This document shows, one piece after another, positions 6,714 to 8,959 of a DNA stretch of 8,959 bases. A model generated the notes under the pieces. It worked only from the letters and a program-made list of their open reading frames with translations, was not told the origin of the DNA and made no database searches. The number at the start of each line of letters is the position of its first letter. The stretch's first letter is position 1. Origin of the DNA: Gemmatimonadaceae bacterium (GTDB lineage Bacteria; Gemmatimonadota; Gemmatimonadetes; Gemmatimonadales; Gemmatimonadaceae). Where the stretch lies: positions 1 to 8,959 of the forward strand of contig JACMOE010000256.1 in assembly GCA_014378185.1 (NCBI GenBank). The letters are read 5' to 3'. A program made the position numbers and the translations under genes.

Positions 6714-7957
6714 TCGCGCATGGCCTCCACCGGCAGCAGGCGCGACGCCTGGATGGCGGGATAGATCGTGGCCAGCGCCGCGATGAGCAGGCTGGCTGCC
6801 ACCGTCAGGGCAATGTCGCGCGGCGCCCGATCCACCGGCAGGTGGTCGATGAAGTACACCTGTGGATCCAGTTTGATCAGCTTGAACTTGTCCAGCGCCA
6901 GCGACGTGACCAATCCGACGGCCAGGCCAAGCGTCGTCCCCACCCCGCCGATCAGCGTGCCTTGCACCAGGAACACCCGCCGGATGGACGCCGCGGGCAT
7001 GCCCATGGCGCGCAGGATGCCGATCTCCTTCGTCTTGTCCGCCACGACCATCGTCAGGGTTCCCACGATGTTGAATGCGGCCACGAGGATGATGAGGAGC
7101 AGGATGAACGTCATGCCAAGCTTCTCCAGGCGTAACGCCTGGAAGAGCGCGTGGTTCTGGGCCTGCCAGTCTTCCGTGCGATACGGATATCCAAGTGTCG
7201 TCGCCAGTTTCTCGGCCACGGCCGGCGCCACTTCACGATTCGTGGTCCGCAGTTCCAGCCCGGTCACGTCGTTGCCGACATCCGCGAGCTGCTGCGCCAC
7301 CGCGAGTGAGACATAGATGTACCCGTTGTCGTATTCGTACATCCCGGTGTCGAACACGCCGGTCACCTCGAGGTGCACCTCCCGCGGCACGAGGGCGCCC
7401 GTGACGGGGCTGATCGCCGTGCCGACCGTCGTCAGCGTGATGGAGTCCACGCCGGGGTACACGCCCAACCGGTTGGCCAGCTTGGCGCCGATCACCGCGC
7501 CCCGCTGCTTGCCGTCGGTTGTCTGGAATCGGAAGTCGCCTGCCGTGCGGAATGACCGGATCGACGTGACCGGCGGGCCGCCTTCCCCTTCCGGCACGAT
7601 GCCCATCACGAACGCGCCGTCACTGTACTTGTGTCCCGCGCCGACCAGCGCCTTCGTGAGCACGAACGGCGCGACCGCCACCACGCCCGACTGCCGGCGC
7701 ACCTTCTCCACCACCGGCTTCCAGTCGCGCAGCACCATGTCCGAGCCGAAGTTCAACACGCGCACGTCCGGGCTGCCGATGAGGATCTTTTCCCGGAGAT
7801 CGTTCTGGAGGCCGCTCATCACGCCCATGATGACGATGAGCGCACTCACGCCGATCACCACCCCGCCAATGGCGATGACGCTGATGAGCGACAACAGCTT
7901 CGACCCGCGGCGGCTGCGCAGGTACCGCCAGGCGATGGAGACCTCGAGACGGTTCAT
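6710..7957 (-). CDS. LolC/LolE-type lipoprotein-releasing permease
   Basis: 415 residues. This is the inner-membrane subunit that, with LolD, releases lipoproteins from the membrane. It starts with the family motif AWRYLRSRR (9-17) and has four predicted membrane helices: about 22-46, 282-304, 332-355 and 380-402. A large periplasmic domain lies between the first two. The cytoplasmic coupling segment TKEIGILRAMGMPAASIRRV (309-328) contacts the ATPase, and YFIDHLPV (368-375) is a LolC/E hallmark near the C-terminus. E. coli has two permeases flanking lolD; only one is seen here, so it could be a LolF-like homodimer or a second gene may lie elsewhere. I therefore leave the symbol empty. The start overlaps the lysS stop by four bases with no obvious Shine-Dalgarno, which suggests coupled translation. 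Confidence 0.92.
   Translation of the reverse strand: MNRLEVSIAWRYLRSRRGSKLLSLISVIAIGGVVIGVSALIVIMGVMSGLQNDLREKILIGSPDVRVLNFGSDMVLRDWKPVVEKVRRQSGVVAVAPFVLTKALVGAGHKYSDGAFVMGIVPEGEGGPPVTSIRSFRTAGDFRFQTTDGKQRGAVIGAKLANRLGVYPGVDSITLTTVGTAISPVTGALVPREVHLEVTGVFDTGMYEYDNGYIYVSLAVAQQLADVGNDVTGLELRTTNREVAPAVAEKLATTLGYPYRTEDWQAQNHALFQALRLEKLGMTFILLLIILVAAFNIVGTLTMVVADKTKEIGILRAMGMPAASIRRVFLVQGTLIGGVGTTLGLAVGLVTSLALDKFKLIKLDPQVYFIDHLPVDRAPRDIALTVAASLLIAALATIYPAIQASRLLPVEAMRE
6724..6728 (-). promoter_or_regulatory. Ribosome binding site of lolD
   Basis: GGAGG on the minus strand, inside the last codons of the permease gene and ten bases before the lolD ATG. It is the clearest Shine-Dalgarno in the overlapping part of the operon. 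It may help raise ATPase output relative to simple coupling, which is an inference. Confidence 0.5.
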
Positions 7958-8959
7958 TCGGGCCGCATGGTGGGAAAAAGAATCGCGTCGCGGATGTTCA
8001 CGGTGTTGGTGAGGTACATGAACAGCCGGTCCAGTCCGATGCCGACGCCACCGGTCGGTGGCATGCCGTACTCCATCGCGCGCAGGTAGTCCTCATCCAC
8101 GCCGCTTGCCTCGTCGTCACCCGCAGCCTTGAGGCGCGCCTGCGCCTCGAAGCGCTGCCGTTGGTCGATGGGATCATTGAGCTCACTGAAGGCATTGGCG
8201 AGCTCGCGCCCCTTCGCGAACAGCTCGAACCGTTCCGTGAGCGCGGGGTTCCCGCGCTTCGGCTTCGCGAGGGGCGACAGCTCCTTCGGATAGTCGATCA
8301 CGAACGTGGGCTCCACGATCTCGCGCTCCACCAGCGTGCCGAACAACTCGTCCAGCAGCTTGGGGCGGCTCATCGCATCCACCTGCTCCACACCATGCCG
8401 CCGCGCTTCGGCACGCAATTCCGCATCGGTGCACGCCATGGCAACGCGACCGAGGGCGGCATTGAGCGAAGGAAGCCACTCGATCCGCGGAAAAGGCGGG
8501 TGGAAAACGGGTACCGCATCGCCGATCCCCGGCACGGCGCGCACTGCCTCGGCGGCATGCACGATCAGCAGTTCCACCACCCCCATCATCTCCTGGTAAT
8601 CGGCGAGCGCCTGGTAGAACTCGAGCATCGTGAATTCCGGGTTGTGCGTCCGGTCGATGCCTTCGTTCCGGAAGTCGTGGCCGATCTCGTACACGCGGTC
8701 GAACCCGCCCACGATCAGTCGCTTGAGGTACAACTCGTCCGCGATGCGCAGGAACAGCGGCATGTCGAGCGCGTTGTGATGCGTCGTGAACGGACGCGCC
8801 GTCGCACCGCCATACAACGGCTGCAGCACTGGCGTTCCCACTTCGAGATAGTCGCGGCCATCCAGGAAGCCGCGGATGGACGTGACGAGCCGAGAGCGCG
8901 CCACGAAGAGGGCGCGCACCTCGGGATGCACGGCGAGATCCGCATACCGCTGCCGGTAG
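7954..8959 (-). CDS. lysS: Lysyl-tRNA synthetase, class II (3' part, runs off the right edge)
   Basis: The frame is open to the right edge and gives 334 residues ending at a TGA; the N-terminal OB-fold that binds the anticodon (roughly 160 residues) is outside. The visible part starts YRQRYADLAVHPEVR, the usual link between the anticodon domain and the catalytic core, so the GTG at 8931 is internal and not the true start. LysS attaches lysine to tRNA-Lys in the cytoplasm. Motif 1 region: YLEVGTPVLQPLYGGATARPF, where bacterial LysRS normally has ETP rather than GTP. Motif 2 region: RVYEIGHDFRNEGIDRTHNPEFTMLEF. Motif 3: GGVGIGLDRLFMYLTN, near the C-terminus and followed by ILFPTMRPE. EpmA, a short LysRS paralogue, is disfavoured by the THHNALD and NPEFTMLEF signatures and by the upstream extension. 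The stop overlaps the permease ATG by four bases, so lysS appears to be in the operon. Confidence 0.95.
   Translation of the reverse strand, partial: YRQRYADLAVHPEVRALFVARSRLVTSIRGFLDGRDYLEVGTPVLQPLYGGATARPFTTHHNALDMPLFLRIADELYLKRLIVGGFDRVYEIGHDFRNEGIDRTHNPEFTMLEFYQALADYQEMMGVVELLIVHAAEAVRAVPGIGDAVPVFHPPFPRIEWLPSLNAALGRVAMACTDAELRAEARRHGVEQVDAMSRPKLLDELFGTLVEREIVEPTFVIDYPKELSPLAKPKRGNPALTERFELFAKGRELANAFSELNDPIDQRQRFEAQARLKAAGDDEASGVDEDYLRAMEYGMPPTGGVGIGLDRLFMYLTNTVNIRDAILFPTMRPE

Noticed and set aside
5166..7135. Several plus-strand open frames opposite mcsB, mcsA, lolD and the permease
   Set aside because: Arg/Pro/His/Ser-rich shadow translations without motifs or ribosome binding sites, fully covered by well-identified minus-strand genes.
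8929..8931. GTG as the start of a 325-residue lysS product
   Set aside because: The frame continues upstream to the window edge with the conserved YRQRYADL sequence of LysRS, so the GTG codes for an internal Val and the gene is simply cut by the window.

Overview
The window is GC-rich and densely coded, and every real gene I can support lies on the minus strand. Reading in the direction of transcription (from base 8959 down to base 1), the order is: lysS (3' two thirds), a LolC/LolE-type permease, lolD, mcsA, mcsB, clpC, an intrinsic terminator, then bamA (5' two thirds, running off the left edge). There is no stretch over 300 bases without a gene. The only real intergenic gaps are 34 bases before clpC and 82 bases between clpC and bamA.

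The first five genes are locked together: each start codon overlaps the previous stop by 4, 4, 1 and 4 bases. clpC follows mcsB after 34 bases with its own ribosome binding site. This looks like one transcription unit, lysS-lolE-lolD-mcsA-mcsB-clpC, ending at a 15-bp GC-rich hairpin with a short T-run 25 bases past the clpC stop. bamA starts only about 20 bases after that hairpin, has no visible Shine-Dalgarno sequence, and has a -10-like TATATT almost touching its ATG.

Three functions are present. LysS charges tRNA-Lys. The permease plus LolD form a lipoprotein-releasing ABC transporter, and BamA inserts outer-membrane barrels, so the cell is a diderm. McsA, McsB and ClpC form the protein-arginine-phosphorylation quality-control system known from Bacillus: McsA activates the kinase McsB, which marks proteins with phosphoarginine, and ClpC docks them through its N-domain for ClpP. 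Most key residues of this system are visible (phosphagen-kinase Cys in McsB, four Cys pairs in McsA, docking glutamates E32 and E109 and an LGF ClpP loop in ClpC). The ctsR repressor gene that heads the Firmicute operon is absent; the lol pair sits directly ahead of mcsA instead. The McsB phosphoarginine-sensing motif (RDxxRA in Bacillus) reads TNLARA here.

The combination of high GC, a diderm envelope and a full McsA-McsB-ClpC set suggests Gemmatimonadota (Gemmatimonas-like). This is an inference from gene content and general protein resemblance, not a proven assignment. I saw no mobile element, CRISPR array, tRNA or rRNA. The most interesting feature is the phosphoarginine degradation module built into an outer-membrane-biogenesis neighbourhood of a diderm bacterium.
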